From an uncultured Pseudoruegeria sp. (lineage in GTDB: Bacteria; Pseudomonadota; Alphaproteobacteria; Rhodobacterales; Rhodobacteraceae), in the NCBI GenBank assembly GCA_947498155.1, contig CANMJD010000001.1, forward strand, positions 496,001 through 560,000: 64,000 bases of DNA, in the 5' to 3' direction. The position numbers and the translations under genes are program-made. This document shows, in pieces, positions 16,957 through 25,735 of this stretch (its first letter is position 1; every line of letters starts with the position of its first letter). The notes under the pieces are model-generated. The model saw only the letters and a list, made by a program, of their open reading frames with translations. It was not told the DNA's origin and did no database searches.

Positions 16957-17785
16957 ACCGCAGATAAAGGAGGCGTGGCCTCCGCAATCTGTCACTGCCC
17001 ATATCCCAGCGGACACATCAACATTCATGGCCCTATTTATAGGTTCGATTATTGCAGTCCTGCTGTTTGCGCTCCCTGTATTTGCCCAAACTGCCAGTCA
17101 GCCAATGCCTGAGAACGCCAGTGCCAAAAGTTACGGCGATGGATGGGAATGCAACATTGGATTCCGGATTAACGAAGGTGCTTGTGTCGCTGTAATTGTA
17201 CCGCAAAACGCATACGACACGAACCGGTCCTATGGTGCTGGATGGGAATGTCTGCGCGGGTTTCACAAAACTGATGAAACCGCATGTGTTGCAGTAGAGG
17301 TGCCAGAGGGTGGATATCTGGACCCATCAGGCGAACGGTGGCGTTGTTTGCGTGGCTTCATCAAGGTTGATGACTCATGTCAGGAGATCGTATTGCCCGC
17401 AAATGCATACTTGGCAGATGCCTCGTATGGCTCCACGTGGACGTGCGAACGTGGGTTTGAAGCAACTGGCGACCTGTGTACTGCTATTGCGGTTCCGGCC
17501 AACGCCTATCTGAATGGATCAGGATACGGCCAGCCTTGGACGTGTGAGCGCGGCTTCTTTGAACAGGATGATCTGTGCAAAGCCGTCGTGATCCCCGCAA
17601 ATGCATATTTTGACGACGCAACCTACGGTACAGGGTGGAAGTGTGAACGTGGATACGCCGCCTCTGGCGAGACCTGCGAGTTGATCGACGTTCCCGAACA
17701 CGCGCATCTAGACAGGTCCGGTAACCGCTGGGAATGCAACAGGAACTTCCAACAATCAAAGGGGCTGTGCGTGCTCAAAAACTAG
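16946..17785 (+). CDS. Secreted cysteine-repeat protein with seven W-x-C...C repeats
   Basis: 279 residues: a membrane/signal segment at about 28-47 (ALFIGSIIAVLLFALPVFAQ), then seven repeats of 30-34 residues (about 55-85, 86-119, 120-150, 151-183, 184-216, 217-249, 250-279). Each repeat reads P-x-N-A-Y, a variable part, W-x-C-x-R-G-F/Y, then 6-8 residues to a second Cys and a hydrophobic pair. That gives 14 repeat cysteines, probably one disulfide per repeat. The ATG at 16946 lies inside the previous gene; ATG 17027 at the signal segment is an alternative without a ribosome site. Function unknown; export suggested by the signal. Confidence 0.8.
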   Translation: MDRKPQIKEAWPPQSVTAHIPADTSTFMALFIGSIIAVLLFALPVFAQTASQPMPENASAKSYGDGWECNIGFRINEGACVAVIVPQNAYDTNRSYGAGWECLRGFHKTDETACVAVEVPEGGYLDPSGERWRCLRGFIKVDDSCQEIVLPANAYLADASYGSTWTCERGFEATGDLCTAIAVPANAYLNGSGYGQPWTCERGFFEQDDLCKAVVIPANAYFDDATYGTGWKCERGYAASGETCELIDVPEHAHLDRSGNRWECNRNFQQSKGLCVLKN

Positions 17786-17868
17786 ACACAAAGCACGGCA
17801 ACACGGACTTTAAAATGCGCAGTTGAGGACAATTCTGTCCTCCGTGCCGACCAAAATAGGGAATTACA

Positions 17869-19068
17869 ATGGATACCAAATCTGAAACTATCGACACAAT
17901 CCGCCGTCCTGTCAGGGGCGCGCAAGCGCCACCAATGCCCCATAGCGAACCCGAACATGCGACTTCAATCACACAGGTCACAGCCCCACCTTCGGCGGTC
18001 GTCTATTGCGAGGGGAACTTTGCGCAAATCGATGGCAAGACTGCAAATGGCCTTGTGCGTCATTCACAGGCGTATCGTATTCTTTCTGTCATCGACAGCA
18101 ACTATAGTGGACAAGACAGCGGATCCGTTCTTGACGATGCCATGAACCACATACCGATCTTTGAAGATCTTAAGGCTGCAGTTGCCCATGAAGCCATTAT
18201 TCCCGATACGCTGATCTATGGGATGGCCCCCTCAACAGGACGCCTTTCGAGGGCTGACCGGGGCGTTGTTCTAAAAGCGATAGAGCTTGGCATGAACATC
18301 GTGAGCGGGCTGCATGAGTATCTGAGTGATGACGATGAAATTGCGGCTGCCGCTTCAGAACAGAATGCCACGATCCGCGACATCCGCAAGCCGAAACCCA
18401 GCAAGGATATGCGCCTGTTCGATGGCAGTGTCGCTGGTGTTAAAGCACTGCGCATTGCCGTTCTTGGCACCGATTGCGCCATTGGCAAGCGCACAACAGC
18501 GACCGTTTTGGCGCGCACCCTTAATGCTAAGGGCATCAAGACAGTGCTTGTCGGGACGGGTCAGACCGGCCTGATGCAGGGCGCGAAATACGGTATCGCA
18601 ATGGATGCTGTCCCTCCCCAGTTCTGCTGTGGCGAGCTTGAAGGTGCGATTGTTGCGGCGTCTGAAGCCGAACAACCTGATGTTATTTTGATCGAAGGTC
18701 AGGGCGCTCTGAGCCATCCCGCATTCTGTACATCCGCTTTTATCCTGCGAGGGAGCCAGCCAGATGCTGTCATCCTCCAGCACGCGCCAAAACGTGCACA
18801 TCGCTGCGACTTTCCCAACATGCCGATCCCCACGTCGTCAAGTGAGATTGCCTTGATCGAAGCCTTTGCCGACACAAAGGTCATCGGTGTGACGCTCAAT
18901 CACGAAGGGATGACCGAAGTAGAAATCTCCCAAACCATTACGGCACATTCACATGAGCTCGGGTTGCCTGTCACCGATGCATTGGCCCGACCAGCTGCAC
19001 ATTTGCTTGCGATGGTGGTGGCTGCATACCCCGGTTTGACGCAAAGGCCTTTGATGGCTGCAATATGA
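17869..19068 (+). CDS. DUF1611 family protein, DgcN-like
   Basis: 399 residues. An N-terminal Rossmann-like part (DTLIYGMAPSTGRLSRADR) is followed by a P-loop NTPase-like part (LGTDCAIGKRTTATVLAR, about 198-215) and EGQGALSHPAF, all marks of DUF1611. A family member, DgcN, has been described as a D-glutamate N-acetyltransferase in marine bacteria, working with the enolase-superfamily racemase DgcA. Here the partner is a different racemase fold, overlapping by 4 bases. The first ~35 residues are a low-complexity extension unusual for the family as I know it. AGGGAATTACA precedes the ATG. D-amino acid metabolism is inferred, substrate unproven. Confidence 0.75.
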   Translation: MDTKSETIDTIRRPVRGAQAPPMPHSEPEHATSITQVTAPPSAVVYCEGNFAQIDGKTANGLVRHSQAYRILSVIDSNYSGQDSGSVLDDAMNHIPIFEDLKAAVAHEAIIPDTLIYGMAPSTGRLSRADRGVVLKAIELGMNIVSGLHEYLSDDDEIAAAASEQNATIRDIRKPKPSKDMRLFDGSVAGVKALRIAVLGTDCAIGKRTTATVLARTLNAKGIKTVLVGTGQTGLMQGAKYGIAMDAVPPQFCCGELEGAIVAASEAEQPDVILIEGQGALSHPAFCTSAFILRGSQPDAVILQHAPKRAHRCDFPNMPIPTSSSEIALIEAFADTKVIGVTLNHEGMTEVEISQTITAHSHELGLPVTDALARPAAHLLAMVVAAYPGLTQRPLMAAI

Positions 19069-20186
19069 GCTGCCCACGCATCGAAGTGGATCTAAGCAAG
19101 ATACGTCGCAACACACAAACCGTCGTTCGGCAATTGGGCGCGCGTGGAATAGACGTTACAGGCGTAACCAAAGCTAGCTGCGGGCATCCAGCGATCGCTC
19201 AGGCTATGCTGGATGGTGGTGCCTTGGGGCTTGCGGATGCGCGTATCAATAATGTTCAAAGGCTACGCCAAGCAGGCATCACTTGCCCAGTCACTCTAAT
19301 CCGTACGCCGATGTTAAGTCAGGCCGATGAGGTCGTTGAGTTCTGTGAAGTGAGCTATAATACAGAGATTGCTGTCATTACTGCTTTGGCGTCTGCCGCG
19401 ATCCGCAGAGATAAGGTTCACGGCATCATACTGATGGTCGAGTTGGGCGATGGACGCGAAGGGATTTCTTCCGAGCACGTGGCTGAAATTGCGCAGGAAA
19501 TCATGACGATGCAAGGGGTGGCGCTGAAGGGCATTGGCGCAAACTTTGCCTGTCTGAGCGGGATCGCCCCCACTGCGTCTCAAATGGCCTCTCTTTGCGA
19601 CCTCGCGAACGAAATTGAGACGGTGTGTGGCCCATTATTGAAAACTGTGTCCGGTGGCAACTCTGCGACCTTGCCTTGGGCGCTTGGATGGCGATCTACT
19701 GGCCGCATCAACGACCTAAGACTGGGGGAGGCAATACTTCTGGGCGTCGAACCGGTGACTGGCGAACAGATCGATGGAATGCAGACGGATGCGTTCACGC
19801 TTATCGCCGAAGTTATTGAAAAGGGTGCAAAACCCGCGCCTTTCCCGATCGCCCTGGTCGATCCAACTCTGGTAAAACTTCGAATCGTGCCAACCAGTGG
19901 TGTCTCCAGGCGTCTAATCCTCGCGTTAGGGCATCAGGACACGGACATTTCTGGGCTTTCAATGCCGGTGGGAAGCACAAAGATCGGTGCAACCAGCGAT
20001 CATTTCGTCATTGAGACGATGCGATCCCCGCTAAGGTTGGGCTCCGAAGTGAGTTTTCAGATGAACTACTCGGCATTAATGTATGCAATGGCCGCGCCCG
20101 ACATCGAAGTAAAACTGCTCGATGATCGACCTGCAAGACAAACGCGACATACCCAAGGCAAGTCCGAACGTCTGACACTGGTTTGA
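19065..20186 (+). CDS. Alanine-racemase-fold PLP enzyme (Orr/YhfX-like)
   Basis: 373 residues, fold-type III PLP barrel. The N-terminus PRIEVDLSKIRRNTQTVV and VTKASCGHP (PLP Lys36) match amino-acid racemases of the ornithine-racemase type. Other marks: VELGDGREGI, GANFACLSGIAPTA and GGNSATLPWA. These align with small-substrate racemases rather than classical Alr, which has a longer C-terminal domain. The ATG overlaps the DUF1611 stop (ATGA), so the two are translationally coupled and probably act on the same amino acid. Substrate could be alanine, ornithine, glutamate or another; not decidable here. Confidence 0.8.
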   Translation: MSCPRIEVDLSKIRRNTQTVVRQLGARGIDVTGVTKASCGHPAIAQAMLDGGALGLADARINNVQRLRQAGITCPVTLIRTPMLSQADEVVEFCEVSYNTEIAVITALASAAIRRDKVHGIILMVELGDGREGISSEHVAEIAQEIMTMQGVALKGIGANFACLSGIAPTASQMASLCDLANEIETVCGPLLKTVSGGNSATLPWALGWRSTGRINDLRLGEAILLGVEPVTGEQIDGMQTDAFTLIAEVIEKGAKPAPFPIALVDPTLVKLRIVPTSGVSRRLILALGHQDTDISGLSMPVGSTKIGATSDHFVIETMRSPLRLGSEVSFQMNYSALMYAMAAPDIEVKLLDDRPARQTRHTQGKSERLTLV

Positions 20187-20236
20187 ATAACCCCGTTTGG
20201 ACGAACCGACCTGTAACCAAATAAGGAGACTGACAA

Positions 20237-20455
20237 ATGGCGAAGCTCACAAAAACAAATATGTTTAAAGCGTATGACTCCAAAACGGAAACTCCGATGG
20301 ACAAGACGACGCGTGTTGTCAGAAAAATGGTCGACGAAGATGCGGAAATACGACAAGCTAAAACTTCCCGACTTCGCAACGCCCGCCTCGAAAGAGAAGT
20401 GAACACGCCACCACAAACCGCGGCCACAGCAGAGCGCAAAAAACGCCGACCTTAG
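20237..20455 (+). CDS. Small basic hypothetical protein
   Basis: 72 residues, highly charged, no signal or membrane segment: MAKLTKTNMFKAYDSKTETP and then a Lys/Arg-rich helix (RLRNARLEREV) ending ERKKRRP. TAAGGAG lies 9 bases before the ATG. I have the impression of similar small proteins in Rhodobacteraceae (TKTNMFKAYDS motif), function unknown. It follows the racemase gene by 50 bp and may belong to the same transcript. Confidence 0.7.
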   Translation: MAKLTKTNMFKAYDSKTETPMDKTTRVVRKMVDEDAEIRQAKTSRLRNARLEREVNTPPQTAATAERKKRRP

Positions 20456-20504
20456 GCCGCTCCATAACGTCCCAATCGCTCCCGCTTTCTTTACAGATTA
20501 ATCG

Positions 20505-20740
20505 ATGACAAGCTCAGAGCAAACAGCGGAGAAAATTTACTATATCTGCCAGACCTATGTTGAAACGAGGGCCGGGCGTGATGGACAGGCCGGCTTAAAA
20601 ATTGCCATGCAATACGTGTAGACCCCGGCATCTGAGATTTTGATGCCGTGGTAACGTGCCAAATACCAGACGATCCTTATGGGCCCCAGGTGATACTTGC
20701 GGCGCAGATACAGAACCTTCTCGACGATTTAAACACGTAA
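20505..20740 (+). pseudogene. Decayed small conserved gene (nonsense plus frameshift)
   Basis: From ATG 20505 the frame reads EKIYYICQTYVETRAGRDGQ, then LKIAMQYV, then TAG at 20619-20621, with TPASE following in frame. After a shift of one base it resumes as DAVVTCQIPDDPYGPQVIL and ends at TAA 20738. KIYYICQTYVE..AGRDGQAGLKI is a small conserved family of Rhodobacterales; the TAG stands where family members have Tyr, and a central part is missing. So it looks like a broken copy rather than a 38-residue peptide gene. Confidence 0.55.
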
Positions 20741-20806
20741 GTATCGTTTTCAATTGAACCTAATGTTTGCCATTTGGACGATGGTCCTCTCGCGCAATCC
20801 GGTCAA

Positions 20807-22003
20807 TCAGACTGTCGTTCCAACACTAGCCTGCATCATGAATTGCGCCCCGATGGGTCGCGTCGCGGCCCCGATTGCGCGGGCCTTGCCACCAATGCTT
20901 CCGCCTTCAATGCGCGGTTGGATCAGGCCACGGGTGTCTTGTGTCACGACGTATCGGCGGACGCGGCTGACAAGGTCATCGCGAACGCTGGCTGGGAATG
21001 CACCGTCGATGAGGATCGCTTCGAAATCGATGACTGAGCAGGTAGACAAGGCGGCTTTTGCAAGCTCTTGGGCGGTTTGGCCCAGCCATGGATCAACGTA
21101 GCGTGACAGGTTGTGCCAACTCTCGGGATCCGACCATAGTTGTTGCGGGTCCAGTTCAACTTCACGAAGGCGCAATTCCAACTGGTGGATCGATGCCATA
21201 TCGACCAGCTGCATACTTTCACCGTGAGGGCCAATGCTACGCAGTGATCCAAGTGCGCCCGCATTGCCTTGGCGTCCTTCAAAGACCGAATTATTCAGAA
21301 CAATTCCACCGCCGATGAATGCTCCGATAAAGAAATAGGCGTAGTCCCGAAATCCCTTACCGCGACCGTAGGTGTGTTCGGCCTGACAAGCGGCAGTCGC
21401 ATCGTTTAGCAGGAGCACCGGCAGTTGTGTTCGTGACTGCGCTTCTGCCCTTAGATCAATGCCTTCCCAAGGTGCAATAGCCTCCGACACGTCCATGGAT
21501 GGGTCTGGCCAGTTCCACATCTCGAAGGGGGCCGCGATCCCGATACCGCAAATGCGCTCCGCATGCTCGGAGTCCATCGCTCCCGTGATGCTGCGGACGC
21601 CGTCCTCAAGAAATTCAAAAATGTCGGCCGGAACGGGCACGGGGTATGTCAATTGCCGTTCTTCACACAAATTGCCGTTCAAATCAATCAGCACCAGATC
21701 AGTCGATCTTCGCCCGATCTTGAGGCCAAATGAGAACACGCCATTCGACGCCAATCGCATCGGTATCGACGGCTTGCCGACCTTACCCCGCACAGGGTCG
21801 CCACGTTCAAGAATCCCTTCACCCTCAAGGCGTCGCAGGATGCTTGAGACTGTGGGCGGAGATAACGCAGCCAGCTTAGATAAATCGCTTCCTGGCATTG
21901 GACCATTGCGCTGCAACAGCGACAATAAAAGCCGTTCGTTATGATCGCGAACGCCCTTCTGGCTTAGGCCGGTGCTGATTGATCTGATGAGTCCATCTTC
22001 CAT
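20807..22003 (-). CDS. ROK family transcriptional repressor
   Basis: 398 residues: N-terminal winged helix (about 20-75, LSKLAALSPPTVSSILRRLE) and a ROK kinase-like sugar-sensing domain (FSFGLKIGRRSTDLVLIDL, VLLLNDATAACQAEH, FIGAFIGGGIVLNN). The zinc-binding CxCGxxGC cluster typical of ROK sugar kinases is not present; GALGSLRSIGPHGES stands in its place, as in some regulators. It is divergent from frcBCA (173 bp between starts), so it most likely represses the transporter and is relieved by the sugar. Start at ATG 22003 has only a weak ribosome site. Confidence 0.88.
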   Translation of the reverse strand: MEDGLIRSISTGLSQKGVRDHNERLLLSLLQRNGPMPGSDLSKLAALSPPTVSSILRRLEGEGILERGDPVRGKVGKPSIPMRLASNGVFSFGLKIGRRSTDLVLIDLNGNLCEERQLTYPVPVPADIFEFLEDGVRSITGAMDSEHAERICGIGIAAPFEMWNWPDPSMDVSEAIAPWEGIDLRAEAQSRTQLPVLLLNDATAACQAEHTYGRGKGFRDYAYFFIGAFIGGGIVLNNSVFEGRQGNAGALGSLRSIGPHGESMQLVDMASIHQLELRLREVELDPQQLWSDPESWHNLSRYVDPWLGQTAQELAKAALSTCSVIDFEAILIDGAFPASVRDDLVSRVRRYVVTQDTRGLIQPRIEGGSIGGKARAIGAATRPIGAQFMMQASVGTTV

Positions 22004-22054
22004 GACCTACACCATAACAGCCATATTATGCAGGTAAACAGATTAATAAGAAAA

Positions 22055-22072
22055 GTTAACTAATTAATTGAC
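22055..22072. promoter_or_regulatory. Candidate ROK operator in the frc promoter region
   Basis: GTTAACTAATTAATTGAC is an imperfect 18-bp palindrome (14 of 18 positions symmetric), A+T-rich as ROK operators are, in the divergent region between the repressor and frcB starts. A match by chance in A+T-rich DNA is possible. Confidence 0.4.
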
Positions 22073-22176
22073 AGGTGAATGAGAATCACGTCACTTAAAG
22101 TCAAGCGACGGGGAAATGCCGGTCGCAAAAACGTCGGGGTGGAGGCTCTGACACACCAATTGTCTGGGAGGACATC

Positions 22177-23196
22177 ATGAAAAAGTTGCTCATTGGCACT
22201 GCTTTGGCTGCCATTACATCCGCTGGTTCCGCTATGGCTGACGGCCATGCCGTATCTGCCTGTCTGATCACGAAAACCGACACCAACCCGTTCTTCGTTA
22301 AGATGCGCGAAGGCGCAGAAGCTGCGGCCGCTGAAGCGGGCATCACGCTGCGTTCTTTTGCAGGTCAGGTTGACGGGGACCACGAAACTCAGGTCTCTGC
22401 GATTGAAACATGCATCCTTGATGGCGCATCCGGCATCCTGCTGACCGCGTCCGATACATCATCCATCGTGGGTGCTGTAACACAGGCTCGCGAAGCTGGT
22501 CTTCTGGTTATCGCTCTCGATACCCCGCTCGACCCGATTGACGCCGCTGATGCGACATTCGCGACAGACAACTTCTTGGCCGGTGAATTGATCGGTCAAT
22601 GGGCGGCGGCACAACTCGGCGACGACGCTGCGAACGCAAAGATCGCGATGCTCGATCTTGCTGTTTCCCAGCCCACAGTTGGTGTTCTGCGTGACCAAGG
22701 CTTCTTGCAGGGGTTCGGCATTGATCTTGGTGACCCGAACAAGTGGGGCGACGAAGATGATGCGCGGATCGTTGGTAACGATGTAACTGCAGGCAATGAA
22801 GAAGGCGGGCGTACTGCGATGGAAAATCTCCTCGCTGTCGATGCTGACATCAACGTCGTTTACACGATCAACGAACCAGCGGCTGCGGGTGCATATGAAG
22901 CCCTTCGTTCCATTGGTCGTGAAAACGACGTGCTGATCGTCTCCGTCGATGGCGGTTGCCCTGGTGTTCAGAACATCGCTGACGGTGTAATTGGCGCAAC
23001 ATCCCAGCAGTATCCACTGCGCATGGCGGCCCTTGGTATCGAAGCAATTGCAGTTTATGCCGCAGATGGCACATTGCCTGAAAACACACCTGGCAAAGAC
23101 TTCTTTGACACAGGCGTTGCTTTGGTCACCGATCAGCCAGCCGATGGTGTTGAAAGTATCTCTGTTGCCGAAGGCAAAGAACTCTGCTGGGGCTAA
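22177..23196 (+). CDS. frcB: Sugar ABC transporter substrate-binding protein (FrcB-like)
   Basis: 339 residues: signal peptide ending [13 protein letters not shown] and a periplasmic-binding-protein type 1 fold ([43 protein letters not shown]). It resembles FrcB of Sinorhizobium, the fructose/mannose/ribose binding protein, though the sugar is inferred. GGGAGGACATC precedes the ATG. First gene of the operon; a terminator-like hairpin after it should give more binding protein than permease. Divergent ROK gene probably controls it. Confidence 0.85.
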   Translation: MKKLLIGTALAAITSAGSAMADGHAVSACLITKTDTNPFFVKMREGAEAAAAEAGITLRSFAGQVDGDHETQVSAIETCILDGASGILLTASDTSSIVGAVTQAREAGLLVIALDTPLDPIDAADATFATDNFLAGELIGQWAAAQLGDDAANAKIAMLDLAVSQPTVGVLRDQGFLQGFGIDLGDPNKWGDEDDARIVGNDVTAGNEEGGRTAMENLLAVDADINVVYTINEPAAAGAYEALRSIGRENDVLIVSVDGGCPGVQNIADGVIGATSQQYPLRMAALGIEAIAVYAADGTLPENTPGKDFFDTGVALVTDQPADGVESISVAEGKELCWG

Positions 23197-23231
23197 ACCC
23201 AATCTCCCGCATCTCATCTTAGGTGCAACAC

Positions 23232-23263
23232 AAGGGGCGGGTAATTTTCCCGCCCCTTTTTCC
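23232..23263 (+). terminator. Intra-operon terminator/attenuator between frcB and frcC
   Basis: AAGGGGCGGG and CCCGCCCCTT form a 10-bp stem with a 7-nt loop (taatttt) and a T-rich end (CCTTTTTCC). Placed between binding-protein and permease genes, it should lower downstream expression rather than end the operon, since frcC has no visible promoter of its own. Confidence 0.8.
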
Positions 23264-23316
23264 AAAGTGGGGTATGTTCCCACACACTATCCAATTCACC
23301 ACAAGGGGATCGAACA

Positions 23317-24402
23317 ATGTCTGGCAACGCCGACGATTTTGAAGCCGCCATCAAGCCATCCGAAGCAGACACAGTTGCTTCGTTCAGCGAACGCAAAGGC
23401 TTTCTCGCCAAGTTGCAACATGCCTTGCATGTGAACCCTGCGCTAGTGCCGCTGTTCGTCCTCCTCGTCTCAATTATTCTGTTCGCGCTCTTGCTGGGAT
23501 CGAGGTTCCTCTCTCCCTTCGCACTGACATTAATCCTTCAACAAGTGCAGATCGTCGGAATCGTCGCTGCTGCTCAAAGCCTTGTCATCCTCACCGCGGG
23601 TATTGATCTGAGCGTTGGGGCTATCGCAGTCTTGTCAAGTGTCATAATGGGACAGTTCACGTTCCGATATGGCGTCCCAGTCGAAGTCGCGGTCGCGCTC
23701 GGCCTTGCGTTTGGCACACTCATTGGTTCGATTAACGGCTGGCTGGTCGCCGTTATGAAACTGCCACCCTTCATCGTAACGCTTGGCATGTGGCAAATCG
23801 TTCTGGCGGCAAACTACTTGTATTCCGCTAACGAAACCATACGCAGCCAGGATATCGAACAAAACGCGCCTTTGCTTCAGTTTCTTGGGACGACATTCAA
23901 GATCGGTGCAAATGCGGACGGGCGCGGCGGAGCCACATTCACCTTTGGTGTGATCGCAATGGTCTTGATCTTTGCCTTCCTAGCTTATGCCCTCAAACAC
24001 ACTGCATGGGGCCGACATATCTACGCAGTAGGCGATGATCCGGAGGCCGCACAGCTTTCAGGCGTGAATGTAAAACGCACCCTAATCTCGGTATATGCGG
24101 TTACCGGCTTCATCTGTGCCATCGCGGGTTGGGCCCTAATTGGACGCATCGGATCTGTCAGCCCGACGTCTGGCCAACTGCTCAACATAGAAAGCATTAC
24201 GGCTGTGGTAATCGGCGGTATCTCACTCTTCGGTGGGCGTGGTTCAATTATGGGGCCGTTGTTTGGTGCCCTTATCGTTGGTGTCTTCACCCTTGGTCTT
24301 CGCCTTGCAGGGGCCGACGCTCAATGGACATTCCTTCTTATCGGCGCACTCATCATTGGCGCTGTCGCAGTAGATCAGTGGATCAGAAAGGTTTCGGCAT
24401 GA
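23317..24402 (+). CDS. frcC: Sugar ABC transporter permease (FrcC-like)
   Basis: 361 residues of the RbsC/FrcC branched permease family, 8-10 membrane helices after a ~45-residue cytosolic N-terminus. Family marks: LVILTAGIDLSVGAIAVLSS, PPFIVTLGM, and GRHIYAVGDDPEAAQLSGV; the closing GGISLFGGRGSIMGPLFGAL is also typical. AAGGGGATCG precedes the ATG. Its TGA overlaps the ATG of frcA. Confidence 0.88.
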   Translation: MSGNADDFEAAIKPSEADTVASFSERKGFLAKLQHALHVNPALVPLFVLLVSIILFALLLGSRFLSPFALTLILQQVQIVGIVAAAQSLVILTAGIDLSVGAIAVLSSVIMGQFTFRYGVPVEVAVALGLAFGTLIGSINGWLVAVMKLPPFIVTLGMWQIVLAANYLYSANETIRSQDIEQNAPLLQFLGTTFKIGANADGRGGATFTFGVIAMVLIFAFLAYALKHTAWGRHIYAVGDDPEAAQLSGVNVKRTLISVYAVTGFICAIAGWALIGRIGSVSPTSGQLLNIESITAVVIGGISLFGGRGSIMGPLFGALIVGVFTLGLRLAGADAQWTFLLIGALIIGAVAVDQWIRKVSA

Positions 24403-25193
24403 TTTTGATGGAAAACATCGCCAATGGGTCGATAGAACCCATCCTCAAGGGCCGCGGACTGGTCAAACGCTACGGCAAGGTCACGGCTCTGGATCACTGC
24501 GATTTTGACCTCTATCCCGGCGAGATCCTCGCAGTGATCGGCGACAACGGAGCAGGCAAATCTTCCCTGATCAAAGCTGTCTCTGGCGCCGTTATCCCGG
24601 ACGAAGGGGAGGTATTTCTTGAGGGCAAACCGGTCCATTTCACCTCTCCTATTGATGCCCGCAAAGAGGGGATTGAAACGGTCTACCAGACCCTTGCCAT
24701 GTCGCCCGCCTTGTCCATCGCTGACAACATGTTCATGGGGCGCGAAATTCGTAAACCTGGTTTTCGCGGCAAATGGCTTCGGCAGTTGGATCGTCCAAAG
24801 ATGGAACAGGTGGCCCGTGACAAGCTATCAGAACTTGGCCTGATGACGATCCAAAACATCAACCAGGCGGTTGAGACGCTGTCAGGTGGGCAACGTCAGG
24901 GTGTCGCTGTTGCTCGTGCTGCGGCTTTTGGGTCAAAGGTTATCATCTTGGACGAACCCACGGCGGCCCTTGGCGTCAAGGAATCCCGTCGCGTGTTGGA
25001 ACTCATCCTCGATGTCCGCTCACGTGGCATCCCGATCATCCTGATCAGTCACAACATGCCGCACGTGTTCGAGGTCGCCGACCGGATCCACGTGCACCGC
25101 CTCGGCAAGCGCCTGTGCGTGATAGACCCCAAGGACTACACAATGTCCGATGCCGTGGCGTTTATGACGGGGGCGAAGGAGGCTCCGGTCTAG
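24399..25193 (+). CDS. frcA: Sugar ABC transporter ATP-binding protein (FrcA-like)
   Basis: 264 residues with a single ATPase domain: Walker A GDNGAGKSS, signature LSGGQRQGV, Walker B VIILDEPTAAL, switch His in LISHN. RbsA-type proteins have two domains; a single one is normal for Frc. Start set by the ATGA overlap with frcC; a longer frame exists upstream inside frcC but is a shadow. No kinase gene (frcK) follows, unlike Sinorhizobium. Confidence 0.88.
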   Translation: MILMENIANGSIEPILKGRGLVKRYGKVTALDHCDFDLYPGEILAVIGDNGAGKSSLIKAVSGAVIPDEGEVFLEGKPVHFTSPIDARKEGIETVYQTLAMSPALSIADNMFMGREIRKPGFRGKWLRQLDRPKMEQVARDKLSELGLMTIQNINQAVETLSGGQRQGVAVARAAAFGSKVIILDEPTAALGVKESRRVLELILDVRSRGIPIILISHNMPHVFEVADRIHVHRLGKRLCVIDPKDYTMSDAVAFMTGAKEAPV

Positions 25194-25648
25194 CTTCTAT
25201 AAAAAAGTCTACTCTGCGCCAATCTCCGAAACCGGTCATTGGCGCAGTTGCGGCGAAAGCCAACTTTGTCACGCGATGCAGCCATCGGACCACCCATTGA
25301 TTTCGCGGCGGCGGCGAATGACTGCTTTAGCCGGTTCGAAACTCCAATTTCGCAACCGCAGAGAACGGCAGCTCCCCTCCCCCAACATCTGTAGCTTCAG
25401 CACTTTCTAAAACTTGCAAAATTCGTGTAAGGCAAAATGCACCTTCGTTCCTCAGAGTAAGGCCTCAAATAGTGAATTAATCCCACGCACTTTGAAAAAA
25501 AATCAAGCTACTCGAATGTGACCCGGCTAAATTCCTTTAGAGAGAAATTCGAACCCAAGGTCAAATCACACAAGGTGGATTTAGGGGTGGATCAGAAATA
25601 TAGACAATCAATTAAAATATTGATTTAAAAAAATTATTTCTCAAGAAG
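25194..25648. other. Gene-free stretch between frcA and tRNA-Leu
   Basis: No gene seen. It holds the hairpin at 25214-25247, then A+T-rich DNA with a poly-A/T part just before the tRNA 3' end (25600-25640). If the DNA to the left is an island integrated at this tRNA, the integrase would be expected here; none is present. Confidence 0.5.
25214..25247 (+). terminator. Hairpin after frcA, possible terminator
   Basis: CTGCGCCAAT and ATTGGCGCAG pair perfectly over 10 bp with a 14-nt loop, 21 bp after the frcA stop. No T-run follows on the plus strand, so termination would be weak or Rho-aided. Confidence 0.45.
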
Positions 25649-25735
25649 TGGTGCGGTCGGGGGGACTCGAACCCCCACGAGTGTTACCTCACAGCGACCT
25701 CAACGCTGCGCGTCTACCAATTCCGCCACGACCGC
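25649..25735 (-). tRNA. tRNA-Leu (anticodon GAG)
   Basis: Minus strand folds as a class II tRNA: acceptor GCGGTCG / CGACCGC, D-arm TGGCGGAATTGGTAGACGC, anticodon arm CAGCG-TTGAGGT-CGCTG giving GAG, a long variable arm, T-arm GGGGGTTCGAGTCCCCC, discriminator A and encoded CCA at 25649-25651. Its last 12 bases recur at 14214. Confidence 0.96.
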
